Shown: positions 1 through 11,560 of the stretch, piece after piece
Numbering within the stretch: the first letter of the stretch is position 1
Layout of the letters: each line of letters opens with the position of its first letter
From: Mycocentrospora acerina
Taxonomy: Eukaryota; Ascomycota; Dothideomycetes; Pleosporales
NCBI GenBank assembly: GCA_022701365.1
Contig: JAKUHH010000025.1
Span: 744,001 to 808,000 of the forward strand
Length of the DNA: 64,000 bases
Direction of reading: 5' to 3'
Notes under the pieces: generated by a model
Told to the model about the DNA's origin: nothing
The model's input: the letters and a program-made list of their open reading frames with translations, nothing else
Databases searched by the model: none
Made by a program: the position numbers and the translations under genes

Positions 1-2103
1 CTAGTTGTGTCGATCATTGAAGTATTGACGCTGTCAGTCCTAACAGCCTTGGATATCCTCTTTTGACTGATGCTCATAGGACTTTCATGAGACTCAACTT
101 CAGCAACAGAAGTAAGTTCGGGGATAGAGAGCTGGGTGAGGGCTGGTAGTGATGATCTCGATGGCTTGAACGAGGTTGTCGTTGGACTCTCTACAATTGT
201 AGCACAAGTAGCAGGTTGCAAGCTATATCTGTTATAGTTCGCAGGCGCAGAGTGCGGGACCTCTGGTAGAGGCTTGGATTCGGATACAACCGAGGGCAGT
301 AACATCTGTCGGTCTTCAGACGGAGGAGCGGGTAGCGGTTTATTGGTTTCAAACGCTGGCTCCGATGGCATAGGTGACTGAGATCTGTGATCTTCTTCGT
401 GATCAGTACGACTGGCCTGATCGAAGATCAATTCTGACAGCCCCAGGCCGATCGTTTCAAATTCAAAGTCACCTATCCTTTCGATCACGAGACGGGCTTT
501 GGTAACACAATCTCCTGCAGAACGAACACAACTAGTAGCAGCATCAACAAGTTGCCTTTCCGAATCTGGCCTAGCAACCTCTTCTTCGTCACTGTCAGAG
601 CCACTAAACATATCTTTGGTGGCTTGTACAAGCTCAGTGAGGCGTGTGTACATGGCGTCTCGTGCATCTTCCAACTGCTGAGATCTTCGTGAGTCACGCT
701 CCCATACATCCTCTACAACAGCCAGAAGTTGACGGCATGCAACAACAGATTGTTGTGTGATGTGAGTGAGCTCTTCAGAAGAGCGTGATTGCATATGCAA
801 TCCGATGAAAGAGGCGATAAATCCCACAAAGACGTCCTGAGTAGTATTCAAGCGCTCCGATGCGAGGTTCTCTTTCCGAGCTCCTGGCGATTTTGTAGTG
901 TACGAGAGCCGATGGGTAACAGAGATACGCTTAGATACACTTTGGGAGTGCGAAGGTTGTAATGGTGAGGGGAGAGAGTCTGTCTCGGATGGAAGTGAAA
1001 ATGCGAAGGAGAGTCGATTGACGTTACGCAATGGCTGAGTTGTTGCGTTGTCAAGCTCTTCGTGCATGAGGGGCGTTTGTGTAACTGGAACGTGAAAATC
1101 AATCGCCGACGAATTGTCCAAGCCTGTTTGACTTGGTTCTGATTGTTGCATTGTATGATCAGTGGAGTCTGAGGGGGGAGTCAATGGCCTGTGGGTATTT
1201 GGATCGCTCAGCCCGAAAGATGGCAATGCCGTGTCGGCTGCCCAGATATCAAGAAAACGAATTGCTCTAGTTACGAGCTTGAATGACTTGAGAACAAGCT
1301 CATCCAAATGCTCATAGATTGGAATTTGCGCATCGTCTGACTGTAGTGTTTCCTGCAGACTTTTGGCGGCTTTCACAAGCGTTGAAAGGTCACCAAGTAA
1401 ACCTTTACGCATCCGCCTCAAACCAACATGCGATACGATAAGATGAGATTCTCTTGATAGGCATCCCGCTCGCTCCTGCATACAGTAAGCACAACCCCAG
1501 AGGGATATTTTGTGGTAAAAGATGGCTTACTAGGAAAAATCGGATGCCAGCAATCATGCCCCTGACGTAGTCCTGCTTAGTGAAGGCAATGAGATCGCCG
1601 TTCTCGGCGTCACGGACTAGATCCCACAGATGCGTCAGAGCATTCAAAAGGTTACGAATCATCGGGTGGTCATAAGGTTCGCAGTAATTCGTGGGTAACC
1701 ATCCGCGAGCACCGGAAGCTAGCAAGGTTCCATCTGCCCAGCCGTTCGGATGAACCGAGTGTACAAGGATGACGTCCCCTTGGTTGATCGCAACAGTGAT
1801 AGAGGATTCGTCAGTGGAAGAAGACACCGTAGAGGTAGGGCTGTAATGGTAGAATGCACGTAAGTAATTGTGGAATATGGGTTGCTCAGGGATTTCCTGA
1901 GCAATCCCCTCACTCGAGGGGTTTGGAGTCAACGGCGGGGAAATATGGGACTGTGACTGCGATCGTAGCGAGAGCGTTCCTCTTGAGGAAGACTGGCGAC
2001 TGTGCCCATACACGCTACCCGACATCTTCTGTACATTTAGTGGTGCAACCACTGCGCTAGCGCGTCTATTCGTCTCCTGTTGCTCTAGTATGAAATCGGC
2101 CAT
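1..2103 (-). CDS. Ras guanine-nucleotide exchange factor, N-terminal part with SH3 domain (cut by window edge)
   Basis: Exons 1531-2103 and <1-1475 are joined across a 55-bp intron (1476-1530, GTAAGC...TGCAG). The start is the ATG at 2103. An SH3 domain lies at about residues 80-145, with AFYHY in the ALYDY position, GWADG (121-125) and GWLPTNYCE (134-142). It is followed by a helical segment starting HPMIRNLLNALTHLWDLVR that I recognise from fungal Cdc25-type Ras GEFs, and then a long Ser/Pro-rich linker with SPPL/PLPAPP-like proline motifs. The catalytic RasGEF_N and RasGEF domains should lie beyond base 1 and are not visible, so the GEF assignment rests on the SH3-plus-linker architecture. 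Known role of the family: loads GTP on Ras upstream of adenylate cyclase and MAPK signalling. Alternative: a Bud5-like or other SH3 adaptor protein. Confidence 0.75.
1476..1530 (-). other. intron of the Ras GEF gene
   Basis: Donor GTAAGC and acceptor TGCAG read on the minus strand. Removing 55 nt joins RFFL to ERAGCLSRE in phase 0 and keeps a frame that is open to the window edge, whereas reading through hits a stop after about 40 codons. Confidence 0.8.
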
Positions 2104-3480
2104 GGTAATGGAAGAAGGTTGAGAACAGCCAAGTTGCGTAGAGAAGCTGATGTTCTACAAAGGACCACTAGTTAGGCGTCGGAGCTGCGCCGGCGCTCGT
2201 CGCAAGCATTGGAATCGAGAGGAGTAGGTCCGTTTTAATCGTGGTACTTCGTCGATGGCTCACAAGGTATAATTATATATTGTGAAGGATCAATCGCGAG
2301 TAGTTGCTGAGTGTCTTTCGTTCGTGGTATTGTTGGTTGTTGCTCGCTGTCATTCGGTTATTACTGCGTTCGGGGGGGAGTTGATAAGGAATCTTGTAAC
2401 AGGCTAGGATATCCCAGGACCTGGGTGAAGACATGACAGATGCCAAGATCCCTGTCCTGTCTGTTGCGAGAAAGATTGGTCCATGCGGTTGCAGCGGATA
2501 TCTTGAACTCGTAGACGCGAACAGGCGGTGAATGTGACGTGACTTGACGCAAGCAATGAATGCTGAGGAAAGGAGAAAGAATAGTAAGGAGAAGAGTTAC
2601 CTTTTATAATCCAGACGGAAGAGACGAAGATAAACAGCCTGCTGGAGTCGACACGCTCAAGGGAAAAAGGCAGTGCGCAGGAGCGCCCTAAGATGCAAAG
2701 CACTTAGGGGAGAAGGGCAGAATCCAGACACAGTCTGTCTTTCGTTGACGGGCCCAGCTGGTCGGGGTCGTAATGCTAACAAGAATTGCTGCTTGGTCCA
2801 GCGTCTCGTCGTGCTTTCTACTGGGAATGGTGCGGAGGGAGGGACAGGACGGCTGCAAGGGTCGGGCCTGCCTTCGAAAGCAGGGTAGCTGGATAGGTGC
2901 GTGTGCGTGCGTGTGTGGGGGTTCGACGACGGTGTTTTGTTGTCGAGGTCGATTGCGACGAGGCGAAGGCGTACGTGGGCAAAAGTAAATCTATGGCACG
3001 CAGTACGGTATACGAACGCAAGCAAGCAGGGCAACCAGCAAAGAAAGGGTGGAGTGATTTGCATAGGATCGCATGAGCATTATCAGTGCAGCGCCGGCGA
3101 ATCCCAAAGTCCCCACGGCTACCAACACAGGAAAAGCTCGACGAGCCCCAAAAGCCTCCCGGGCCAGTTTGAGCAGGGATCCGCCTCCGTTGATGGCTGA
3201 GGGCCAGTCTCCACCAGAGCTTGGCATCCGGCGACCGGGCTCTGATTCGCTTCTGCGCACCTGTGCGCCGCAGGGGGCCAGTGAACGACCCCGGCCAACT
3301 ATCGCTCATTTCACTATCGAACGTCCAACTATCGCTCATTTCACTATCGAACGTCGAGGGCATCCGGCTACACTCCATTGAGCAGCGACGAAGGATCCGG
3401 GTGATGAGAGGCGCTGATCCGGGCCAACGTGGTCGTCTTTCCTCTTGTGGAGTCAACGGTCAGGAGAGGTGACAAATTTG
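2104..3480. other. 5' region upstream of the Ras GEF, no firm gene
   Basis: This 1.4-kb stretch is GC-richer between about 2650 and 3480 and has overlapping open frames on both strands, as expected from base composition. It probably holds the promoter and leader of the Ras GEF. It also contains a perfect 30-bp tandem duplication (3295-3354) and a short minus-strand frame (2991-3227) with one hydrophobic segment, both discussed as findings. No homology to a known family is evident. Confidence 0.5.
3295..3354. repeat. perfect tandem duplication, 2 x 30 bp
   Basis: The units 3295-3324 and 3325-3354 are identical; each begins ccaactatcg and ends atcgaacgt. The unit is a multiple of three, so it would add ten codons without a frame change if translated. 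There are only two copies and no third degenerate one beside them. Confidence 0.95.
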
Positions 3481-6400
3481 ACGACTGCCCTTTCCCGTCA
3501 CCCATGCACGATATGCAACCGGCTGCTCTCCGCGCGTTCCAATGATGCGCTCATATGCACGAGCCCGTAGTATGGGCCGCTACAGCGCGAGGCTGCATAA
3601 GCTTCGACATGAACCCTCGGCCCGGGTCTGTCTCTCTAGATCCCTGGATACGGTAAAGATTGTCTTGCGGCTCGAGCTGCCCTAAACTATTACAAGCTCG
3701 CACTTCCCGGACGGCTCATGCTCCCCGGTCACTACGGTCTCCAGGTAGCTAAGTCTTTGTGGAGCCCCGTCATTGGTCCAACGAAAAGATTTCTCCGAAA
3801 ACTACCTACATTGGTGAACTAGTGCATTCAGATGGTATGTGGCTGTAGCACTGCAAACGGTTCAAGCTCCCCCGAGACCATGAGGATCGAAAAGAGCGCC
3901 TACTAGCACTGCCGCTCGCGTTCTTGACTTCTCAAACACTATGAAAAATTATTTCTCTCCAGAAAAATAAAATAGGGTGCTACAATCCTATGAAGTTTGC
4001 CCACTAGAACCTGCATTACAAACGTTAGGTGTATTAATTTTGAGTTACGTCGGCCATGAGAAAGGTCCGGCATGCATTGAGCTTTTGCATACATGGCTTT
4101 GGTGGGTTAAGGTCGAGTCTGAAGTTGACCCCCACTCGAGCTGAAATTCATGCTGGGAGTAACAATCTTCTTCTGGCCTAGTCACAAGCAAGCAGTGTCA
4201 AAAATGGACATTCGAGATAGATCTGGACACGCTGCCGTCCCGTCCGTTTCCGAGCCCGTCTGATGACATTATTCTGTGTATCGTGATGAGATGTAAGCAC
4301 TGTTTTTCTGATTTGACGCGATGCAAACTCCAACCTGGACACGGGAATGGCCGCCCCACGTATTTTTCAGCTATCTGATATGCCCCCTACCTTGGCGTCA
4401 CCTTTTTTATGTTTTTGAAACACACGCCGTCGGGCAGCCTCTCTGCCGTCATATCACAGTGGAGTTGAGCGCGCCGATCAAGCGTTCTGCCGTCTGTAAC
4501 CATGTCTCACAAGGGGTTATCCTTGTCGAAGGCTACACCAAAAGGCTGTTGATCTGCGCATGGTTTTAGCTTCGGCCAGAAGCTTCCTGCATCGTATCTC
4601 TTCGATATGCATAGGCGAGCCCGTGTATCACAAGCTGTTGAAAACACAAGATCTATTTAAGCTCAGAGGTGAATACTAAACTCATTGAAATGCAGATAGA
4701 TAAACATAATTTAAATACATTAGTCGGTCTTGCTTGAGCGATTCATCAGCATCGCTCTTTGATTTTCCTGGTCTATAGTAGCAACTTAAGTCGAATAATA
4801 GCTCAGATTTTATCATACCTAAACTAAGGTTTCCTGTGACATTAGGTCCCCTGGATCGACAACTGTCAGAACCCAGCCTTATATCTGATTCAGACGCTGA
4901 ATTCGATTTTAGCATGTGCTTTAGCACACCCCTCCCCACCAGGTTTTCCCTTCCGACGTCATGCTCAGGCGCAGTTGCATTATGTCCCACTTGGCGATCA
5001 TTTCTGAAATCCGGACGCAGCGATCGTCTTGAGCGCATGTGAGCAGGATGTGCGGCAGGTTCCATGGCGGATCCTACTTTTGGCAAAAACCGGTATTCAC
5101 ACAGGCGCAACGCCAAACTGTTAATCGATACTCATTGTCGGGAGTTTCTCTCCATCCCAAGAGCATTTTATCCCTATGCCGAACTGTAGATTTGTTCAGT
5201 CCTCAGTCCAGTCTTTCCGGCTAGAGCCCTTTCCTGCGATTTACAAACATTCAACAAATAGTTCCTGCATTAACAGGAAACTAATAACTATTAGTCTGCC
5301 GGTGCGCGGGGATATATCTTAGCTGCCGGCAATGGGCGTCAATGGGCACGGTCTCGCCAAATTGCCTGTGCCAAGCATACCTATGCCCGCTTCGGTGATG
5401 ACTCGATATTTACTTGGCTGTTCATCGAATTCGAGTATGAGCCCCAACGATCACCTGAACAGTAAATCGAACAAAACAGCATTCTCTTCCGCAACCATGG
5501 CTCGTTACAATTATCTGCATGTCTTATGATTATAACCGGCCCGACAACTTGGATATACGGCGCAGGCTAATCTCAGAGTGGTCACACCCCGATGCGAGCG
5601 TTCCGAAATCGAGGTTGAAAGACAAATGTCACGTGTTTGATTGCAGTCTTTGGGCACGGTTATTTAGTGCTCGTAATGCGCAGTAGATACGAACGGCAGT
5701 AATTGCGGCAGCATGCAATCGATGCGTAACGACGAGGTAACATCGTATTTCATACATTGCTAGTAGATGTCTGTTCTCGGTTCCTTCCCAGCCCAGCAAG
5801 AATTATTCGTCGATCAAGTAAATGTCGTTTTCAGCCCCGTTCTCCCAGCATTCCGGTCTCTCTTGACATGCTTATATCAAGAAGTTGTGACACCTTCATT
5901 TACGCAACAACATTTTATTTGTACGTGAAACTATAGCCTCGAATTAAAGCCACCGCAAAGGGCAGGATAACGTCAACAGCGCGATACTTTAACCCACTAC
6001 CCCTGTTCCTAGTCGACGCCTCGCAGCGGCGAGTCGTTACGGACCGTGCTCGGCGATACCCGGTGCTTATTCGAGATATCTGACTGGCAAGTCCGGCGTC
6101 TTGAAAGCACACGTTCCTATGTTTCGCCGAAAATTTGCTGCAAGTCATATGTCTCCCCCGTCATCACGGCAACATCCATTAAGTTGGTACATCTTATCCC
6201 CCGAATATCTACCTGTCCAGTAAGACCATGATATCGTATTGTGTGCTTTGGCATTCGCTTGCAATCTATGTTCGCTCCGTAGCTTTTCGTCCCCCGAAAG
6301 CTATATTGTGCAACAAAGGATAGGATGATTCGGTCTCGCTCCAACTCCCATCTAAGGAGAGCCCTTGCTACAATCGGCCGTTGAGTTCATGACAGTTATC

Positions 6401-8600
6401 GCGCTTACGGCGGCTGTGGAGCAAACCCGAGTCATAACCATCGTAAGCCAATAACGCTTTGTACATATAGCAGCCTTGTTGCTGTGCCACCCACGCGTCG
6501 AATCCTTCGATCGAGAGATGAGACAATTACAACACTGTTCTTTCCGTGCTAGGGAGATGTGCGTCTGAGGCTGTAGTCATGTGGCGAGGGAGTTGTGAAG
6601 GATTTGAAGGATCATGGATCGCCTTATTTGGCGACTGATGAGCTCGCCACATGGGAACTGCGCCGCGAGAACAAGACCAGATTGTTGGTAGAAACGGGCC
6701 AGATATCCCCACAGGGTTTGTGCCTGCTGCAGGAGCACGGCGCGCAACATATGATTAATGACCGGCCAAATTCTGCAGCCGCGATTATTGAAAGGCCCCG
6801 CCTGCTAGACAACTAATAGTAGACCATTCTTAAGAATCTGCAAAAGTGACTGGTCAGATAGCAGGAGAGAATTATTCAATCTGTCATGAGACACGAGCGT
6901 CGTCAACTCTCGTTCCCGACAAAGCAAGGGGTCTGAAGCGTTGTTCCATGGACAGCGCGTACCTGCATGATCGGTCGGCTCTGCAGCCACCTGCATTGGA
7001 CCTGCATATACGATACCAAAGCATACACACTTTGGTTCAATCTCCTGCAATATGCTCGTTCTTTCTGCAAGGGCATAGAACCCTCGCGATCTATATCGGT
7101 TATCGGCATACGCTTTGCTCAGCCCGTCGCTACCACCACGATGAACATTCGTTAAGTTGTCAGAACATGGTGGGCATCTGTTGTATCGGAAAAGAAAATC
7201 TTCGCTTAGTCTGCATTGGTGTGAAGACACGTCGTTAGGACCACTTTCTTCTTTTGAAAATGCAGCAAATATGCAGATAAATCCCCCATCACTCTCACAT
7301 ATCTTCTTACAGATACACCACAACTCCGTCCCATGTTGTGAGCCAATAGATAACCCAGTAAAACCCTTCCAAGCATGATCTGCGGTACATTAGCGACGCC
7401 TGCAATAATCGCCCCCCTCTCTCCATCTAATCGGACCCAAACTTTAGACTTTAATACTGCAGATGTCCCAAAATATCAATCAGTTAATCAATCACACAAT
7501 AATTATTCCGCGTTGTCACGCTACCACACACTCAACTTTCGTCCGCTTTCAGGGAATAGCGAAAAACAAATATGACACGGCATGGCGGCACAGAAAAAAG
7601 CAAAGAGCCTTTTCGATTAACCGACCGTGGTGCGATCGCAAGCGGGAGAGTAATAATACGTTACGATGATGCTTCAGCTGTGACTGGGATTATGCGTCTT
7701 TTGTATTGGTTTCCCTTGTGGATGGTTTCCTATGTGCAAGAAGCGTGTAGGACCCGGATATCCGAACACTGGAACATGGTGCTTGGTACGCATCGGTTGA
7801 TGATGACGATGATGTACTTGTGCTTGCGTATGTCACCCAAGGAGACGAGGCGAGACGTTTCTGGCAACTGCGGGCTTGGAGAGCTGAAGCGCACTAGCTA
7901 ACTTTCCCTCGAGGTGGAAAGAAACACGGTCGTGAACTATTCCAAAAAGAGAGGACATGCAAAAAAATTCTCTGCAGTAGCTACAAGTACAAAAGCGCTA
8001 TTGAAGACTTCAAGGAATAATGGTTTGGGTGTGCACAACTGGTAAGATCTCCTGTAAAAAATCTTTGTGAACCTAATAGGCGAACATCGGCAATTCGATT
8101 CGTCGTGGCTTAATTGCAGGTATGGCTACTGTACTACCCAATAATCCTCAGTATCCCAATCTCCAAAATCGATCTGCAGCTGAAGATGCGGGTTCCTACA
8201 TTCCATGTATACATGGTAGTCATGCGTACCGACAGTGACAGCAGTCTGAGGTCGTGTCTACACGCCTCCCGGAAATCAAATATGTCACTGTTACACGGCG
8301 TCCCCATTATTCGATAGTGCCGAACAATGTTCTCGGTTCAAGCTTGTTGTCCAGTTCGGTTCCATCTTGGTAATGGCTTGATCGTGGGATTAGCCACTCG
8401 CTTGAATGTGACAAAAACGGCAAATGCAATGACAGCTTCATGGAAAACCAGGCCTGCACGAGATGTCTCTTTGAGTTTCCAATGGTTTCACGAGCTTTCC
8501 AATCCTGGTTGAGCTTTATGTGGCTGTCATCGCACCACTTTTCTCATATGTCGATCCGTGCAGGTCTCTCTTGTTGCGTTCACATTACATTAAGGCGTGT
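3481..8600. other. gene-poor intergenic region
   Basis: About 5.1 kb with no open frame that looks like a protein family. The longest frames (minus-strand 4682-5116 and 6805-7323, plus-strand 7572-7901) have no recognisable domain, no compositional sign of selection and no linking introns that extend them. I see no transposase, reverse transcriptase or terminal repeats. It may be old, decayed repeat DNA, but that cannot be shown from the sequence alone. Confidence 0.5.
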
Positions 8601-9481
8601 TTATTGCATGTCCATCTCATCATCGTCGTAGTCGCCGGCTGTCCCAGAGTATCCGTTTTCCAATTCATCTCGATCGCGATCTTTGCGTTGCTGCTCGCGG
8701 GAGGCTGCAATTTTCCTGTTCAATGTCAATATAGACAGCCGACCCTGATTCTGCAAGTTTGACGTACCTCAATCCATCAATGACTCCTGTGACAAATGCT
8801 CTGCCTTCTCCCACTTCCATGCCTCCTACACCATTCATCTTGACTCCGCCCCCTGCATCAAGCACTTCAACGCCACTTCTGAGCTTCGCCATCCTGACCT
8901 CTCTGAGACCTCTTAGCAGCTTCCGCACATTGTCTGGATCCTCAAAGTCATCTGATGCTGCCTCAAGCAACATTTCGCCCAGCTCCAGCCAATGGTATGG
9001 GAGGGCGTCTGGCGCCGCGTCCACTATGCAATTCGACAGAAACGGGGGCGAGAGTGGGAGCGTGTTGTTTGACGGTTGCGGTAGGAGTCGCGGTGGCGGC
9101 GAAAAAGTCTCTGCATTATCGGTTTCATGATCAAGAATTGCGGTAAGGGAGTGTGTGCTCAGCCACGGAGGAGGCAAAATGTTTGCGCGTCGTTGTCGTT
9201 TGAGAAGGAGTGCAAGCCAGAGAGGGATGTTGGTCTTGTGAGGTGGGTTAAGAGGTTTGAGTGGTCCCTATGCAAAAACTCAGTTCTCGTTTTTCTATCA
9301 CTCATGGCAGAATATGCGTAAAGAGCATAATGTAGCAAATGGTGGGGTGTTGCGGGGCAGAACGTACACCGAGCAGCTCGAGTCCTTCGAGTCTCTGGCG
9401 CGGTATAATAGTCACGAGCTCCATCTCACACAAGAACGCAATCTCTGGGGGCGTAAGCCCAGGTGGAAGGGGCAATGCCAT
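8601..9481 (-). CDS. PSF2: GINS complex subunit Psf2
   Basis: Exons 9368-9481, 8768-9267 and 8601-8715 join over introns of 100 and 52 bp to give 242 aa, a little longer than most Psf2 proteins. The start MALPLPPGLTPPEIAFL and the segment IPRQRLEGLELLGG are the GINS N-terminal beta-strand region. PLWLALLLKRQRRANILPPP and LPYHWLELGEMLL are Psf2 hallmarks, followed by a DVxxLLxxLREVRxAK helix and a GVGGMEVGEGRAF stretch. The acidic C-terminus ends DDDEMDMQ. Known role: GINS (Sld5-Psf1-Psf2-Psf3) joins Cdc45 and Mcm2-7 in the replicative CMG helicase in the nucleus. The terminal exon was placed because the acceptor after TTGAACAG restores KIAASREQQRKDRD, typical of the family. It is divergent from ALG10 across 200 bp. 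Confidence 0.95.
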
Positions 9482-9681
9482 GTTATAGACGCGTGAGGTT
9501 GTTTCATTCGAATGTTGACGATGTCGCGAGGAGTGAACGCGACGAGCGGAGCGGGAGCTAGACCAAATTTGACCCTAGCTGATTCAGGGACCAGTCGACA
9601 TCCTGCACCTTGCTGTTTCCCTGAGTTCTGGTTGTCCTTTTGCAATACCATCGATCACACGAACATATTCGTAATTGACAG
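9482..9681. promoter_or_regulatory. shared promoter region between PSF2 and ALG10
   Basis: Only 200 bp separate the two divergent start codons, so both promoters and both leaders must fit here. I see no clear TATA box. This is an inference from spacing alone. Confidence 0.55.
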
Positions 9682-11560
9682 ATGACTTCGTTGGTGCAGG
9701 CATGGGCTCTGCCCGCTGCTCTCTTGGCAGTTGTGAATATTACGGCTACGTGGTATAATCTAGTCTCGCAAGAAGTGCCAGATCCATACCTGGTCAGTAC
9801 CTTGGAGATTATTGACACATGACACTCATCATACAGTAGGATGAATACTTCCATGTGCCACAGGCACAGAAATTCTGCAAACGGGATTACTCGTGGGATC
9901 CAAAGATCACTACTCCTCCGGGCCTGTATGTCGCCTCCTATGGCATGAGAAACACACATGCTAAACGTTGTAGCTATCTCATCACAAAACTTTTCGAGCC
10001 CTTCCTTGGATGCGATATATCTTCTCTCCGGGCTTTGAACGTTATTGCGCTTTGCATCATCTGTCCTCTGAGCTATGGCATTCTCCGCATGCTTCGATTT
10101 CGCACCGCTCCAGCGAAACCCGGCCAGACATATAATAAGGTAAACACAGAGCAATCTTCTTTGGATGATCAAGCAGCTATATATGATGTACACTCTGCTT
10201 TCAATATCGCCCTGTTTCCTCCTCTCTTCTTCTTTTCAGCATTGTACTACACCGACATCATTTCAACCTTGGTGGTGCTCCTAAGCTACAATGCACTATT
10301 GAAAAAGCAGAGCCCAGTTGGAAGTACTCTGGAAAACTTAAACACGCTATCCATCGGCGCCCTAGCACTTTTGTTTCGACAAACCAATATTTTCTGGGTG
10401 GCAGTTTTTCCTGCTGGCCTCGCTGTGATTGACGCTCTCAAGAAGGATGGGCCTACGACTGATATTTCAGTAAGAGAGAGCGTGGCATCAGCTCTCTCGA
10501 AGAGCTGGAACCAAGGCATTATCTACGATTGCTCTGTTGACAAAGCCGGGACCCAGGGTAACATTGACATTTCTTCATTAACAAAAAACTGCGATAACTG
10601 ACACTGATTAGATTATGTACTTCTAATTTCGTCGATTGCTATTGCGGCAGTGAGAAAGCCATTACTTGTTTTAAAAGTTGCTGCCCCGTATCTCCTTCTT
10701 CTTATACTTTTTTCTGTCTTCGTAGCCTGGAATGGCAGCGTTGTTCTCGGTAAGAAAATTAGTCAGCTTAGAAGATTTGGAAGCTGACTTCAACAGGTGA
10801 TAAATCAGCTCATACGGCGACTATTCATCTCCCACAGATGCTCTACATCTGGCCGTATATTGTCTTCTTCTCGATTCCGTTATTGATAGGACCGCTGCTC
10901 AGGCCACTGATTCCATTGTTGCCGAAGAAATTACAAATCATCTGCGGCTATAACTCACTTCAAATCTCCAAAATTGAGCCTTGGGGGCTCCTAGTACCTG
11001 GGTTGTTCACTTTGTGCGCAATAGCTGCGGTACATTTCAACACCATTGTACACCCATACACCTTGGCCGACAACCGACACTTTGTGTTCTACGTGTTCCG
11101 CATCATAAGACGACACCCTGCGATCAAATATCTGGCAGTCCCAGTATACACCATATGTGCGATGTTGACTATGCAGTCTCTATCCTTGTCCTTCTCCAAC
11201 GAGAAAGAGGCCAAGCCAGATCGCCATACTAGCCCTACCAGCGATCGTGGTAGCCGCCAGCCTTGCCACGCCAGCTTCATTATAATTTGGTTGGTTACAA
11301 CTGCGCTTTCTTTAGTGTCAGCCCCTCTCGTAGAGCCTCGTTATCTCATCATTCCGTGGATCATCTGGAGGCTACACGTGCCATCTCGTCCAGCCTCACT
11401 TTCAAGAAACGTGTCGAACAAAAAGATTGAATATGATATACGCCTAGTTTTCGAGACAATCTGGCTCCTTATCATCAATGCTGTTGTTTCGTACATCTTT
11501 CTCTACAAAGGGTTTGCTTGGCCGAGCGAGCCCGGCAAAATCCAACGGTTTCTTTGGTAA
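9682..11560 (+). CDS. ALG10: Dol-P-Glc:Glc2Man9GlcNAc2-PP-Dol alpha-1,2-glucosyltransferase (Alg10/Die2)
   Basis: Exons 9682-9792, 9840-10557, 10612-10749 and 10797-11560 (introns 47, 54 and 47 bp) give 576 aa. The early PDPYLDEYFHVPQAQKFC segment, TTPPGLYV, the FRQTNIFWVAVF loop, VAWNGSVVLGDKSAHTATIH and the C-terminal VEPRYLIIPWIIWRLH are the conserved Alg10 blocks. Multiple hydrophobic segments indicate a polytopic ER membrane protein. Known role: adds the third, terminal glucose to the lipid-linked N-glycan precursor, which oligosaccharyltransferase needs for efficient transfer. All splice junctions are phase-consistent, and the unspliced frame stops at 10601, which supports the second intron. 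The start ATG at 9682 opens a short N-terminal hydrophobic segment. Confidence 0.95.

Noticed and set aside
6805..7323. 172-codon minus-strand frame
   Set aside because: No recognisable motif and no neighbouring exons; treated as chance in a gene-poor region.
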